Source: Udeniomyces pyricola
Lineage: Eukaryota > Basidiomycota > Tremellomycetes > Cystofilobasidiales > Mrakiaceae
Assembly: GCA_039545295.1 (NCBI GenBank)
Contig: BCIK01000034.1
Coordinates: 1-64,000, forward strand
Reading direction: 5' to 3'
Length of the DNA: 64,000 nt
This document shows, in pieces, positions 36,059-48,387 of this stretch. A program made the position numbers and the translations under genes. The notes beneath the pieces are model-generated. The model made no database searches, had not been told where the DNA came from, and saw only the letters and a program-made list of their open reading frames with translations. The first letter of the stretch is position 1, and every line of letters starts with the position of its first letter.

Positions 36059-37818
36059 TCAGCTTCTATACGCCACTACTACATCCTTCCTTTCCTCTCG
36101 TCATAGCTCGGTAGCAACGCTCAACACTCACCATAACTGGCCGTCAACATCTCATCGCCGTGGCCCGGATTGGTCTCGACCCAACTGATGGCTTTGGCGT
36201 GTCGTTTCGTAGGTTTGCCTTCTTTGTCCATTGTACCAAGGGGTTTCGACTGATCGTCAGAGCCAAGCGACCAACGTCAGCGAAAAACAACGAGCGTCAT
36301 CATATCTGCTTGCCAGAGGCAAACAAAAAGTGAGTCAAGAGAGGACAACTTACATCCATCACGCCAAAAGACCACACTCTACCCTCGACATCCCCAACCA
36401 CGACCGACCCTTCGCCATATGCAAACGCAGCCTTGCTCCTGTATTCGCCCGAGTCGTAACCGGTGAAAGACGTCAGGACCTTGCCTGAAGATCGGTCCAA
36501 GAGACGGAGCGTTGCGTCAAGCGACGATATCAGCACGGTGCTGGGCGAGGTTGGAGATGGCGTCAGGGATGTGATCGGGTCTAGAAATGCCAAAGAACCC
36601 ACACACACAAAAGGGGGGGGGGTCAGTCAAGCCAATGTCCTGGTCTGTAACGATAGGCACAACGATCTCCACCCACATCCGATGTAATCCTCTTTCAGCT
36701 CTCCCATCCGCAAATCGTACTCTCGCACGAAACCATCGACGGAGCCAGTCAAGATAGTAGGACCCGAGACGATGAGGGATGTGATGGAATCCTTAGCTTC
36801 GGTCAAGGTTTGGATGGGCGTTCGAGTTTGCGACCTAACCGAAGGGAAAAGGCGAGACGGGACAAGCAAGCCAGAAAGATCATGAGGTGAAACCAGAATC
36901 TTAATTGGATTTTCCTAGCGCCTGAATCTGGTCAGAGAGACTGAGCTGAGCTCACTTGAGGTCCCACAGAGATAGTGTCGAATCATACGACGCTGCAACA
37001 CGAAATCGAGCACACGTCAGTCAGATCCGACTGGCCCCGACTTGATCTCGTCCCGACTTGATCTGCTCACCCGAAGCAAGTACACTAGCATCTTCGTTGA
37101 ACTCGACAGCGTTGACTCGACTAGAATGACCGCTGAATCGTTTGATCACGCTGCCAGTGGTGACGTCCCAAAGAAACACGGATCGATCGCCGCCACAGCT
37201 TCCGAATTTGGAGTTGTCGGGTGACCTGAAGGAAGACGCAAAGAACACATGCAACATACAGAGATAAAATCAGCCAGATTTTTGGGGCTTGTGTAAATGA
37301 TGGGTCATACCGGGAAGGCTCCTCAACCAGACATAGGAACGTGAGGCGAACGATAAGCGGGCGGACTCATGGACGAACACGCAAATTCCCAGCACTTCGT
37401 ATCCGTGACCCTTGTATGCCTTGACCTCTTTCCCCGAGGTCGGGTTCCACAGCCGGATACTTCTATCCTGTCCTCCTGATAGACAGTATTTAGCTCCCAC
37501 CTGTATCCACGCGCAAAAGAGGGGGTTTGTTTGAAAGATTCCGAACAGAAGCGAAAGGAGTTAGCCGAACGCATGGTATCTGGTCCTCAGGATTCAGACA
37601 GGTCGTACGTTATATTTGACGACATGAACAGGGCCGACATGAGCATCTAGACTAGAAGTGAACAAAAGCAACAGAGTGTCAGCTCACAACTAGTGAGAAG
37701 GACAGACAAGAGTAGCGCTGGCTGCGGGAGACGAGACATCTGAAGGAGCTGACGTATGGGCGAGGACCGAGGGCGGCGGTTTAGGAGGTGAGAGGTCGAC
37801 GGTTGGCTTGGGTGGCAT
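36059..37818 (-). CDS. WDR83: WD40 protein, WDR83/MORG1 family
   Basis: The protein starts MPPKPTVDLSPPKPPPSVLA at 37818 and has about eight introns. Successive WD repeats are recognisable: AKYCLSGGQDRSIRLWNPTSGKEVKAYKGHGYEVL, DNSKFGSCGGDRSVFLWDVTTGSVIKRFSGHSSRVNAVEFNE, ASYDSTLSLWDLK, TPIQTLTEAKDSITSLIVSGPTILTGSVDGFVREYDLRMGEL, and VLISSLDATLRLLDRSSGKVLTSFTGYDSGEYRSKAAFA. Their order, and phrases such as GHGYEVL, NPTSGK and TGSVDG-VREYDLRMG, match WDR83 (MORG1). That protein is a scaffold for the ERK/MAPK module and is also found in spliceosomes. The terminal exon (ending VAYRS or similar at TGA 36059-36061) is a tentative reading; the gene could end slightly differently. Confidence 0.9.
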
Positions 37819-38217
37819 GATGAATCGAAATAGAGCAGGGTTGTCTATGTGAGTGCAAAAGTCAGAGGTCAAGGGAAATGAGCGATAGACAAGATGGCGG
37901 CAAATGGAAGTTGGTGGTTGGACGTTGGATCTTGAATGCGATATAACGTTGGCCGGACAGTGGTTACGTCAGACGGCTGGAATCCGTGTTCTTTTCCTTT
38001 CTTTTCCAATCAGCCAACTGCACTAAGATTTTACACTCTCAATAACAAAATTTGCAAATCACTCTTCTGCATGCCCCTCTTCTTTTCAGGCTATGTCTGA
38101 CCACGTCTCAACCAATCATGCATCAGCACCGGTAGATCCCTACGAACCCATACATCTACATCGTTCCATCCAGCGCCGTCCCCACACCATTTCCCAGACA
38201 GCTTCCCATTCTTCCAC
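37819..38217. other. Intergenic region between COG3 and WDR83 genes
   Basis: Upstream region of WDR83 and 3' flank of COG3, both minus strand. The plus-strand frame at 38093-38371 overlaps the COG3 terminal exon and looks like a shadow. Nothing else seen. Confidence 0.5.
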
Positions 38218-41200
38218 CTATTTCGCCTCCGCCTTCATCGTATCATCGCCCGCTGGCTCTGCACTAGCCGAAACGGCCCTCAAGAACTCCCACATTCGCA
38301 CCGGGCTCGAAACAGCCGAGGACGTGCCAAAGTCGTACTCTGCTCGGACGAGTTCATGGAAAGGTCGGTAGACGTCGATGATGCTCGACTACATCGGAGG
38401 AAGAATGTAAGACAAGGGGGAACGATATGGAATGTGAGGATGACAGAGATGTAAAATTGAGGTAGCTCGTCAATGAACTGATGTGATGCAGTAGCGACCA
38501 GCATAAAGATATACAGAGAAAAGAGAGATAAGGAGAAGAAGAGAGTAGAGCCAGCACTGACCTGCATCGGAGGGATCAATACCTCGACTGCTTCATCATC
38601 CTCCAGGTACACCCTCAGTTTAGCGATCCATGCTTTGACCTCCTTTTCGATCGTCTTCTTCGTCGCCTCATGCACGGCCAAAACAGCTTGAGGTGTCGCA
38701 AAGGGCTGAGTTGAAAGGTCTGAGGTGGAGCCGTTGGGAGTGCTAGAGGGGCCGCGAGAGGCAATGTACTTTGATGCGAGGGCGAGGAAGGACGTAAGTG
38801 GGACAGTGGAGGCGGTGGTCGCGGACGTGATGAGGTCCTCGCAGACGGTTTTGAGAGTCCGGTCGAGTTTCTGAGGAGAAGTATCAGAGGAAAGAGTCAG
38901 GAAATGTGACAAAAAAAAGCACGATCATGATGATAGGATTACATGACATAATGGCTTGGGGAGAGAAAGCCAATATCGTAACAGGTTTAGATTCGAGAAA
39001 CTGATATGGAAAGTGAACCACGCACCACTTTGGGATCGCTCCCCACGTCTGTCTGACGGACGCTACGGCTCGAAGAGGCAAGCTGACCGTACCCAAAGGT
39101 AAGTGCAGTTGGAAGGAACGATAACGCCGAAGACAGCATAGCCGAAAAAGCCTCTGTTAAACGAACGTGTCGATTTGAATTGGGACGAAGGTTAAGAGTA
39201 AGGATGTTGAAGCGAGTTCAGTCAGACTGGGCATCATCACCCAGAGTTACCTGTTCCTGTTCAAACTCACCCGTGACGCCCAACAGCTCGCCTCCCCCTC
39301 GCATCTCCTTCTCACGTCGCACGGTTTCGACAGCACTGGTCGTCTCCTTGAGAATGAGCAGGTGTCGGACGAGAAAGAGAGCACCGTCGATTTGCTTGCC
39401 TTCCCGGGCAGAGAGGGTTTGGGATGCAGCGATGAGCGAGTGTCGACACAGGGCGAGGGCTTCATGAGAGAGGTCGTCAAAAATGGCCGGCTGATAAGGC
39501 AGCATCAAGCATGGATCGATAATCAACGTAGTCAGTCAACGTAGTCAGTCAATGTCTTACCGTGCCACGATGACTAACTGAGCTTGAAACCGAGCAAACT
39601 CACCTCGATGAACGAATGCAACTCGCTCAGCACTGAAAGTGTCTTTCGTAAGCTTGGATACCACGTTCGCTGGATGTCTTCAGAAGGCAAGCGGAACAAC
39701 GCTCCATCGTCCGAAGAGTCATCGAGCATGCCATCAAAGTAGCCTGTAGGCTTGCTTTCATCTTCGTTGCTTGACTTGTCGGCAGAAAGAGAAGGTTTCT
39801 GCATTTTGCCAGCACGAGTGTGAAATGCTATGAATAAGAAGGAAGATCGGAATCAGAAAGACGTGATATGGACGGGCGTCAGTAAACGGTCATAAAAATT
39901 ACGAATTTGATATGAATTGAATTTATACCACCCTTCCATCGATTTCTCAGTCAGCCATGGGGTGCAAGCCAGAAAGGGAAAAAAAAGCCGGCTTACCTCG
40001 CTCAATTTTGGCGGGATAATCAAGATCATCGCCTTGAGCAACATACCGCCCAACCTCATTTACGATGACTGCTTGAGCCCGGAAGACGAGCCGAGTCTGC
40101 GCGTCCTGCAATACAGGTTTCAGCAGCCCTGCCACATCACTGGATTCAGCCCTCGCCTGATGACGACGACGTCGAGCTTCCTCTGCCTCTTCCCAAGCGG
40201 CATCCCCCCATCGACCCAGGTTTGCCTGCTGTGTCTGACGTTGGACATCGCCGCGCGTCGAGAAGAGGAGCGGTGACGAGGTTGGAGACGGTCCGGTCGA
40301 GCTTGCCTCGTTGGAGTGGTGGTAAGGGTCATACAGTCCAGCAGCCTCGTCGTCGTCGTCCGAGTCGGCGTAGTCTGTCGAGAGGACCATCAACGCCTGG
40401 ACGACAGTGCAAACAGAGGTAAGCGTGTTGAGAGAAGGTTCATGAAGGATTCGGGGGCGAAGAGAGTCCGTCAAGTAGTCGCACAGCGTCTCGAGATAAG
40501 GACTGGTGACCAAAAAGCCAGTTCGAAGCGGATCATTGGGGATAGGTGGAAACGGCATCAGGGGTCAGCTCGGTCAATAATGAGAACTCAGAACATTACC
40601 AAGATCGAGCTGCACTCACAGTAGGCGTGACTCTCCCGTCGAGAAAAAGCGTCGGAAAAGGTCGTGCTCGTCTGAGCACAATTGCTTGAGATAACCACAT
40701 CCTGCTCGAGTCTAATGTATATATATATAAACGACAACACCGACAGCCAGAGCTCTGTCAGTTAACGTGAACACTTACCATGACGACCTCACAGTTCTCA
40801 CCCAAAAGAGTCAAGAAGGATTCAAATAACCCACAAGTTCGACAAGATCCCCTCTTGCGACATCTAAGCGGCCAATCTCGGCCATAACGAGTCCTCGCAA
40901 CAATCCAAGCCGCATTCCAACCCACGCGGTATGACACTCCTCCAACAAATGACTCAAGTCGTCGGCTGTCGGATCCAAAGCGATCGCCGATGACGACGAG
41001 GCGGACGAAGAAACAGACCGATGCTCAAGCTCTCGCACGAGTGGTCGGAGACTTGTGGCAAGGGCGATTGGCTTGACGTAGAGCAATGCATGGATTGCAG
41101 TTTCAGAGAGGGCTCGACCGCCATCCCCTGCCATCTTGCGGCTAACATCGAGGCCAAGGGCTTTAATTTGAGAGAGGAAGTGCATCTTGACGAGTGTCAT

Positions 41201-42921
41201 ACTTCGGGTAAGGCATTGTTGGTATCGGATAATGTAGAGGTCCGAGTCACGATAGTCTCTCTAGAAATGGGCAAGGGGAGGGGCACGAAGAGGAGGGACA
41301 GAAGCCAGGTCACGTCAGCGGAGCAATCACGACCAGGGGCGAAAGAAGCATGAGAGCTTTCGTATCTGTTGAGATGGCTCTCGAACCAGGATTCTTTGCC
41401 ATACTCACGTGAGCTTTGAGGTACCGCAGGCATTCGTCAATCCTCGCAACCATGGGGATGAATGCGTCACTCGTAACCAGGGCTTCTCCAGGTGAGTTGA
41501 GAGTGCGGGTAGCGGGCTCAAGGTAGGCAAAGTATGCAAGTCGATGGGAGAGCGCGTCCGATGTGTCGAGTAGACGGTTCTGTGAAGACCAGGTCGAGGA
41601 AATCAAAGCATGAAACGCCGGCTGGTGTGTCAGCAGTCGATTCTCTCCAAGGAAACTCGGCAGGAGGTCAGATACTGTTCATTTCACGCAGATCTGAACT
41701 TTCGAAACGGGTTTCGACTGACCTGTTCCTCAAGCAAACCCTCGCATGCCATCTGCAGACTCTTGCTCCTCGCCTCGACGAACCGAAACGCATCCCCCAT
41801 CTCCTCACAAACTGCCTCGGCCTCGGCACACTCCACGACCAGTCGATCACATGCCGTTCGGTAGCTCCCAATCTCCGCGAGATGATCTCGGTAAAGGGCG
41901 TCTTGTTCGTGCTCGAGCGAAGCCGTAAGGGTGCCGAACCAGTCGTAGAATTCTTGCGGCGTCGTGATGGCGAGCGGAGCGGACGGGCCTTGTTGGGCGG
42001 TAGCAGGAAACGCGGCATTGAGATGGCTGTAGGATGATGACAAGTTTGAACTGCCTAGTGAGGGCGATCCGGGTCTGGACGTGTGCGGTGTACGCGATCG
42101 GGAGGTAAAGCCGAAGCTGGCAGTGCCGCCCGTAGGAGAGAGAACCGAATGGAGCAAGGAAGTAGACGGTACCCGTCGTCCTACCGGAGTTGATGGGCGT
42201 GGGGAAGGAGAAGTTACACGAGGGGTCGAGGGGGGAAGAAACTGTGGGGAATGACGGCATCGCATGCATAAAGGTAGAGTTTAGGGGAGAAAGGGGCAAG
42301 GATGAGCCCGAGAAGGAAGGGAAAGTTAGGAAATCAGCACGACCATGCTGGCCCATGTTATTGGTACGAGGTTCTGAAGGAGTATACACGGATATAGCGC
42401 TGTCCAGAGCTGTTGCTTGTGTATCAAGACGGTGCCAAAGGTAGATATGCTCTATCATCACGTCGCGATCGGCCATCCCCTACGCGTTGCTGAGCGAGTA
42501 TTCAGCCTTCCTACTGGCCATCATCGACCTTCACAAAAAAAAAACCCATCGAGACAGATGTGATATCTAGACGTGATTTTGTTTCAAGGGGCCGTGTCAT
42601 GCTACGTCTCCTGCCAATATCTCTATTGTCATCATCTGGTTCATCTCTCTCTCTTTCCTCCCCCCCCCCGGGATTTGGCCCGTCCTAATATGTTTCTGAC
42701 TCTTGCTTGTTGGTCGACCAACGCACCTTGGTCGGAATCTTTCTCCTAGCCGAGTGATCTTTGATGCGAGCGACGCTTCGCAGCTCGCTTTCGCTAAGGG
42801 GAGCCTTTGCCTCCCAAGCCTCGAGCGAAACGGCCGTCGTCTTGCGCGTCGAAGGGTTGCCGCCAGAGAGCGTAGGGCGGTAGGAGGCCGGCGCGGATGT
42901 GTTGAAGGTACTGATAGCCAT
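38218..42921 (-). CDS. COG3: Conserved oligomeric Golgi complex subunit 3
   Basis: COG3 (Sec34) is part of the eight-subunit tethering complex for retrograde traffic at the Golgi. Exon 1 (42921-42727) encodes MAISTFNTSAPASYRPTL and LEAWEAKAPLSESELRSVARI, resembling the family N-terminus. A long intron of about 485 bp leads to exon 2 at 42241 (FLPPSTPRVTSP) in the same phase. Later blocks match the Sec34 family: TPQEFYDWFGTLTASLEHEQDALYRDHLAEI, ACEGLLEEQ, SDAFIPMVARIDECLRYLKAH, a Thr/Met-rich RSMTLVKMHFL, and WYPSLRKTLSVLSELHSFIE. LSHEALALCRHSLIAASQTL and a terminal exon IIDVYRPFHELVRAEY follow. TAG at 38218-38220 ends it. An in-frame ATG at 42476 lies inside the long intron and was not used. 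Confidence 0.9.
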
Positions 42922-43170
42922 GAACGGGGTGGCAGAATGGTTGAGGAGATGGGGGCGGGCGATGAAGTGAGCTGTGACGGAGATGGGCAACGCGATGGCG
43001 GACGCGTGATGAGGGCGAGCGCGTGCAGGAGTATGTGAGTTGATGAAGCGCGTGCACTTTGAACCATCCTCAACCTATTACATACTGCTTGCCTGTATAT
43101 CCTTTGGTCCCTCATCATCACCACCACCACCACCACCACCACCACCACCACCACCACCGTCACCGCCGCC
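42922..43170. promoter_or_regulatory. Divergent promoter COG3 / EMC4
   Basis: About 250 bp between two outward-facing starts. It contains a CAC trinucleotide run (43119-43158) next to the EMC4 side. No other defined box. Confidence 0.55.
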
Positions 43171-44841
43171 ATGCCACCATCTTGCTCTCCTTGGTCACTC
43201 GACTATCTCAACGCTACTCCTTCCCCGTCAGCGAAAGCCTTCTCACTCTTCCCTTCAACAACATATTCAAACATCGCTGACCCTTCCCCTGACAACCTAC
43301 CCTTCCCACCTCCCGCAGATCAACTCAGAGTTCCATTCCTGAGCCCCCAGGCGTGTCTAACGGCATTCTCATCAAACCACCTTCTGTTCGTCCCATCATT
43401 CTCACTCATCGCCCCCTCGAGTTGACGATCAGAGCAACCAACACCCACACCAAAAACAGGCCCGGGCTCCGATCCGACGTCGTCCAGATGGGCCTTCCAT
43501 CGTTTCCCAACTGATGCTTGCTCGCTGTCTTTCTCCCGTTCCCGGTGGATCTAACACGCTCAACATGCACACTCCTTACCATACAAAAAACTGACTCTTC
43601 GTTTGCCTCGTGGATCTTACGTTCACGTCTGAACCACCGATCCCAACCTTTGCCTCCCGAAAATCACCTCTCAACGACTGCGACCATCCCGGTCTCGTTC
43701 CGATCCATCATATTCTCAGAAACCAACCAACAACAAACTAGCCACATCGTCAGCTGATTCGAGCGAGGCTGTCAATCCGATGGAAGATCCTCTCGCAGCG
43801 TTCGGCTTCGCGCCGACATCGTTGAGGATGAAGCGGGCTTGGGATTTGGCAATTTCGCCTGCAAAGGTACGACGCACTCAGCAAACTAATCGAGTTAGGA
43901 TGGCATGAGATGGAGGCAGTGAGATCATAGCAACGGCTGCATGGTTGATGATATCCCCGCCAACTAGCGACGTAAAGGGTTCAAATAAAGATTTCTGAGC
44001 TAACCATGCTTCTGCTGTGTTCCATGTGATGCCTCGTTTCCCGCTTACATCATCTATCACCCCTTCGTCATGTTATGTCTCCGCTACGATTCTCCAGTCT
44101 CTTCCCATGCAAGCGTTCATGCTTTACATGTCTGGCTCGGGCGTTCAGATTTTTTCGATGGGCACCATCTTTGTGCTCCTTAGCAACCCAATCAAAGCCC
44201 TGACTTCACTCAACAAAGGTTCGGCCGAATCCATCTCATCTGGCTCATTGGATGAGACCTACACTTGCTGATTGACTTGAGCCATGATCTCGTCCACCCA
44301 GCTTTCCAGCCCTTTGAAGTTTCCGCCTCATCCATTACCTCTCCACCGAGTACCACCGCCAATCACGATTCATCCGCCTCGCTGCTCCTTCCCAAGCTAG
44401 TGTTCATATTCTGTCAATGTTTGACGTAAGTCAACTTCCTTTCTCCTCCGACCTACCTTCTCTCTTCATTGCTTGAGCTTAGGGAGTCCTCACCTTAATA
44501 AATCATCGACCTCAACCTCGTTCTTTGCTCGCTCCGTCTCAGATTCGCCTTGGGTGTGTGGAAATGCAATCAAATGGGTATCCTCCCTACCGGCTCGTCC
44601 GATTTTCTCGCGTTTGAGACTCGGGGACCGGTGAGTGGTGTTTGACCTCTTTCCACTTTCTTTCTGTGTGGACGTGCCTCCTTCCGTTCCTCCACCGTAC
44701 CATGACGGCCACCAACTTGTTGATCTCTTACTTTTTCCCTTCATCTTTTCTTTCCTTTCCTTTCTCGTGTGTTACTTTGGTCGGCAGGCTCCTGAGAGGA
44801 CTTACTTTTCAGCGCTGGGATTCAACCCAAGTAGATCATGA
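43171..44841 (+). CDS. EMC4: ER membrane protein complex subunit 4
   Basis: EMC4 belongs to the ER membrane protein complex, which inserts tail-anchored and multi-spanning proteins. The diagnostic block is spread over exons from about 43700: DPLAAFGFAPTSLRMKRAWDLAISPAK, VPMQAFMLYMSGSGVQIFSMGTIFVLLSNPIKALTSLNK, PKLVFIFCQCL, then FALGVWKCNQMGILPTGSSDFLAFETRGP, and finally APERTYFSALGFNPSRS with TGA at 44839-44841. This matches EMC4 (DUF1077) in order, including two membrane helices and WKC-x-MG-LPT-SD. The 5' exons are uncertain. The ATG at 43171 (MPPSCSPWSLDYLNATP) and an exon at about 43318 (SIPEPPGVSN) are the likeliest, but a start nearer 43780 is possible. Confidence 0.85.
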
Positions 44842-45434
44842 GCTGGCCGACTCACCTTGGACGGGATCATCATCGTTCGATCTGTTCGCGCTTGACAAGG
44901 ATCAAAAGACGGTTATATATCCTTTTCCATCAGATCGTATCTTCCTTGTCCTCGCTTCCCATATTCTTTTCGGCTGCTCTTCTATCTACTCTTTTTCTTT
45001 CTCTCTTTCTGAACCTGCCGGCCGCAGGGAGACGGCTTTTGTGTTCTTAGAGCTCAGCATATTTAGAACGCCTAGTTTGTCCGTTCAACAGCTATGAGAC
45101 CGACCGAGATGTACATTGATATGGCCTGAGTGGTGATGTTTTTGCATGCGACATTCAAGAATGACACATCAGTCTGGACCGAAAGCTGTGGGGAAGAGAA
45201 GCAACAGGAAGCGGGCGCGTGATGGGTAAGATTGAAACGTATAAGCTACGTCTTGGACCGACCTATGGTACATGGTTGACGCCTAAATAAGTATTGCAAC
45301 CAATGCGTTCGCTGGAAACAACTTGCCTGACAAATGGCAATTGCACCGGCAATGACCGAGTTCCCCCTTTCGGTTTCATCGCCATCATCATTCATTCCAT
45401 TCCTCTCTCCTGCACCATACTTGCCACTCACGTC
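44842..45434. other. Intergenic region, EMC4 to next gene
   Basis: About 590 bp with no recognisable gene; T/C-rich after EMC4 (44940-45010). It includes the upstream region of the next plus-strand gene. Confidence 0.5.
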
Positions 45435-47079
45435 ATGCCTATGACCTCCGTCATTTCTACCTTAATTCTAACGCTCCTCATCCTCCCTATCCTCACTTAT
45501 CTGTACCTCTGTCTCTTCTTCACCCCGACCCTGCAGTCGCCCATGTCGGCTTTCCGCGCCCTGCTCTCCACTCCAATCTCGCTCGATAGGGTCGTCGAGC
45601 ATCTCGCCGGTACTGACGCAATGGAGAGAACAGATCCGTTCGGGGACGAGGAGAGGTGGAAAGGTTGGAATCCGAGTAAGGATGATCAGTTGGAAGCCAG
45701 ACAGGTTCGTCCATCTCAAATTCAAAGAGATGAAGAGAAAATCGTCTTTACTGGCCGGAGATCGAAATGTTATCGTTTCCTCCTCTTCTCTCCTTCCTCC
45801 CCTCTCCTTCTTAGATCCTTGCTTTTTGTCATCGCATGGTGTTTGTTACGGATCGCTCATCCTTCCCATTACCATCGCTATCTTAGGTCCTTCTACACCT
45901 CTTACCTTTTGAACTCGTCACCCAAATCCTCTATCTCGCCTCCTACCATACCCTCGTCACCCAACTCAACCCAACATACAACGGCGTCAGAGCCATCGAC
46001 GGACACGTCGCTTCCAAAATCTACATGTCATCGCCCCCGCTCCGGGCGTCTGGCCAAGGAGGTGGAGGGACAGGAGGCCAAGGGAGGTTGGTTCAGGTGA
46101 GGGTGGGAATGAAAGGGAAAGATCAAGGATTCTCCAGTCAGAGCGAGTTGTACGGTCAGTCCTGATTTGAATGACTACCTACCATATTCATGACGTTCCT
46201 CATGAAGATCTTGTTTGTTTTCCTTTTCTCCTTCGTCGTTCTATTCCCGTCTTGTCTCGATCGATGCCCAAGATCACTTATCTCGAACCCTCTCGGTCTG
46301 TTTTTTTTTGTTTCTTTCTATACACGTCATACACCATTTCCCAAAACTGGATCGCCTAACGGCCAGGCACGTACGAGGGTTCCTATTCATACTACCAACT
46401 CAGTCTCTCTCGCATCTATCCCCAAGTCGAATCCTCAACCGTACCCGGACCGATCATCAACTATACCGACCCATCTACACCAACCCCTTTGACCAGCAGG
46501 TTTTTCGCATCACCCACACCCTCGACCTCCAATCCAGAACCTCCCCTCAATCGCTCCTCCTCCCCGACTTTCAGCAGGCAGACCGTTCCGGATTCGCGCC
46601 GAACGATTCAGTATAATGTCCATGCGGGTCAGTACGTCAAATCACACCATGTCGTTATCGATGGTCACCGGGGCGGAGAAGACGAAAGGAACACCGTGGA
46701 TTTAGCATTGGAGGGTGATCAGTTGCATTTACATATCTGTGCAAAGTATCCGGCTTGGGAGAATAATATGGTGTACGTCATACTTGTTGTCACCCACTTC
46801 TCCTCCTCCTCCTCTTCTTTGGAGTCTTCCTTGTTGGTCGTCGATGGGTGAAGAGTCAATAGGAGTCAAGCTGATCCCCCCTACATTCCACATCCCCTCC
46901 TTTTCTTTTTTTTTCTTCTTTTTTCTTTTCGTGCTTTTTTTGGGTTCGACTTACCTTTTCTTGGGTTCTTGCTTTCTCGTGTTTGGCTCGTATTTTTGGA
47001 TGATGAACCCTTTTGCTTTCCATCATACAGCGCGGGAAGGATCGATTGTTACTATGCTTATTACGATGATGATCTATGA
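45435..47079 (+). CDS. Unrecognised membrane-anchored protein
   Basis: I do not recognise the family. Four exons fit in phase (45435-45704, 45887-46154, 46367-46772, 47031-47079), giving 330 residues from MPMTSVISTLILTLLILPIL to CYYAYYDDDL. The first 30 residues form one strongly hydrophobic helix and may be a signal anchor. An amphipathic Leu-rich block follows (VLLHLLPFELVTQILYLASYHTLVTQLNPTYNGVRAIDGH), then a Gly-rich loop. A GTYEGSYSYYQLSLSRIYPQV stretch, a Ser/Pro/Thr-rich region and QYNVHAGQYVKSHHVVIDGH come next. A Tyr-rich C-terminus ends in DDDL. The last donor was chosen as gtacgt at 46773 because it alone gives an open terminal exon. A secretory-pathway membrane location is likely; the function is unknown. 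Confidence 0.65.
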
Positions 47080-47777
47080 CTGATCCAATGGTGTCATGCC
47101 ACGTGCTCGAAAGAGCATATCCAAGAACCCGGGGGGGGGGGGGGAAGNGGNGGGGTTCAAAGCGAACGGCTCGAAGAGACATGGGATGGTTAATCTTTGT
47201 TTTGAACGAGGTAAGAACCGATTGAGGTACAATCTTCATCATGAACTTGAAGACCAATGCATGATGCATCTTGAACCGGTCTGCTAAATTGCATGACATG
47301 GGAATTGAAAGTGAATATCTCTACACGAGTCAGAGTACGGCTAGGAAAGATGGTATTGATACAGTGGGTATTCGGGGAGTAACCCTGGCTGAGACAAGGC
47401 GAAGCGACATGGAGAAATGTATGCATATAGGGGAGTGTTGAGGTGAAGAGGACAAAAGCAGTGAGTGGAAAGGGGGGGGGAGGAGGAGAAGGAAGCAGGG
47501 CGGCTTGCGAAAGGGAAGGAGAGTCCAAGTGGTAGACTTTTATACGGTGTCAGGCAGGATGTTGGCATTATCATAGCCATACAAGGCTGGACTGTCGAGA
47601 GGTGCTTCCTTCAATGATGCACTAGTACCCTCAGGCTCTACCCCTATTCCTCGATTCTGAATGCCGAGCACGCATGCCGGGACGACGTGGACGTCACATC
47701 GCTCAATCGACACCGTTACCACCACCACCACCACCACCACAGTCAACCCATGACTATGCTTTCAACTTATACCCATT
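47080..47777. other. Convergent intergenic region with undetermined bases
   Basis: No gene seen. A G run at 47132-47154 contains two undetermined bases (N), so the assembly is uncertain here. Another G run lies at 47471-47480, and a CCA run at 47713-47741 adjoins the 3' end of the minus-strand neighbour. Confidence 0.6.
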
Positions 47778-48387
47778 CTACTTTTGTGCCTTGGCAATCT
47801 CGTCTTGCCACCATTGGTTCATGTCCGAAGTGATGTTGACCTTGCGTATCGAAGGAGTGGAATAGAGGTCGACCGTCTTGTTGCCTTTGCGAATCTAGGG
47901 CAGGTCAGGATACCAACGTAAAGTAGCAAGGATATTTAGAATGATATACGCGCTGGGGGATGGTCATACACAAGATGAGGAGAGAGAATGGGAGCCTAGT
48001 AGATTGAGAGACGATGGTGTACCTCGTGTTCCACAGCGGCAACGTCCCGAGGTGTCAGGCGGGGATGACGGAACGAGTACCGAGTAAAGAGGAGGAAGTT
48101 GGGTTGAGATTCAATCGGTTTGGTTTTCGTCATTTTGATAGCCCTAGTTCGACCGGAGCACGGTGAGTGAGAATGATGGTGGGATGAGTAGATCGTAGAC
48201 AAGAAAGTTTGAGTATACAATGATCCTTGCGTTTTGGGCAAAAGGGCGATAGAAGCCAGAGAGGAACCGGGCTTGGCTTAGCATCGTCAACGGTGGAGTT
48301 TCTAACTTACCGCTTGTAGAGATTGAAGACTTCCCGCTGGAGACCTGAGACGGCACGCTTGGGAGCGGTTGATGAGGCAGGAGACAT
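47778..48387 (-). CDS. SDH6: Succinate dehydrogenase assembly factor 1 (LYR protein)
   Basis: This is a small mitochondrial assembly factor of the LYR family that helps insert the iron-sulfur subunit into complex II. Three exons fit in phase: exon 1 (48387-48311) MSPASSTAPKRAVSGLQREVFNLYKR, exon 2 AIKMTKTKPIESQPNFLLFTRYSFRHPRLTPRDVAAVEHE, and exon 3 IRKGNKTVDLYSTPSIRKVNITSDMNQWWQ. The total is about 108 residues. The pattern LQREVFNLYKR, a following F-R-H block, and VEHEIRKG matches SDHAF1/Sdh6. The tripeptide at the LYR position is LYK, a common variant. The gene shares a divergent promoter with HSP104. Confidence 0.9.

Noticed and set aside
38093..38371. 92-codon plus-strand frame
   Set aside because: Antisense to the well-supported terminal exon of COG3.
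41847..42476. Alternative COG3 start at 42476 (MADRDVMIEH)
   Set aside because: It lies in the intron between the exon encoding LEAWEAKAPLSESELR, which resembles the family N-terminus, and exon 2, whose phases match without it.
45080..45240. TGATGT and CTGA boxes suggesting a C/D snoRNA
   Set aside because: Spacing and terminal stem do not fit, and the boxes are common by chance.
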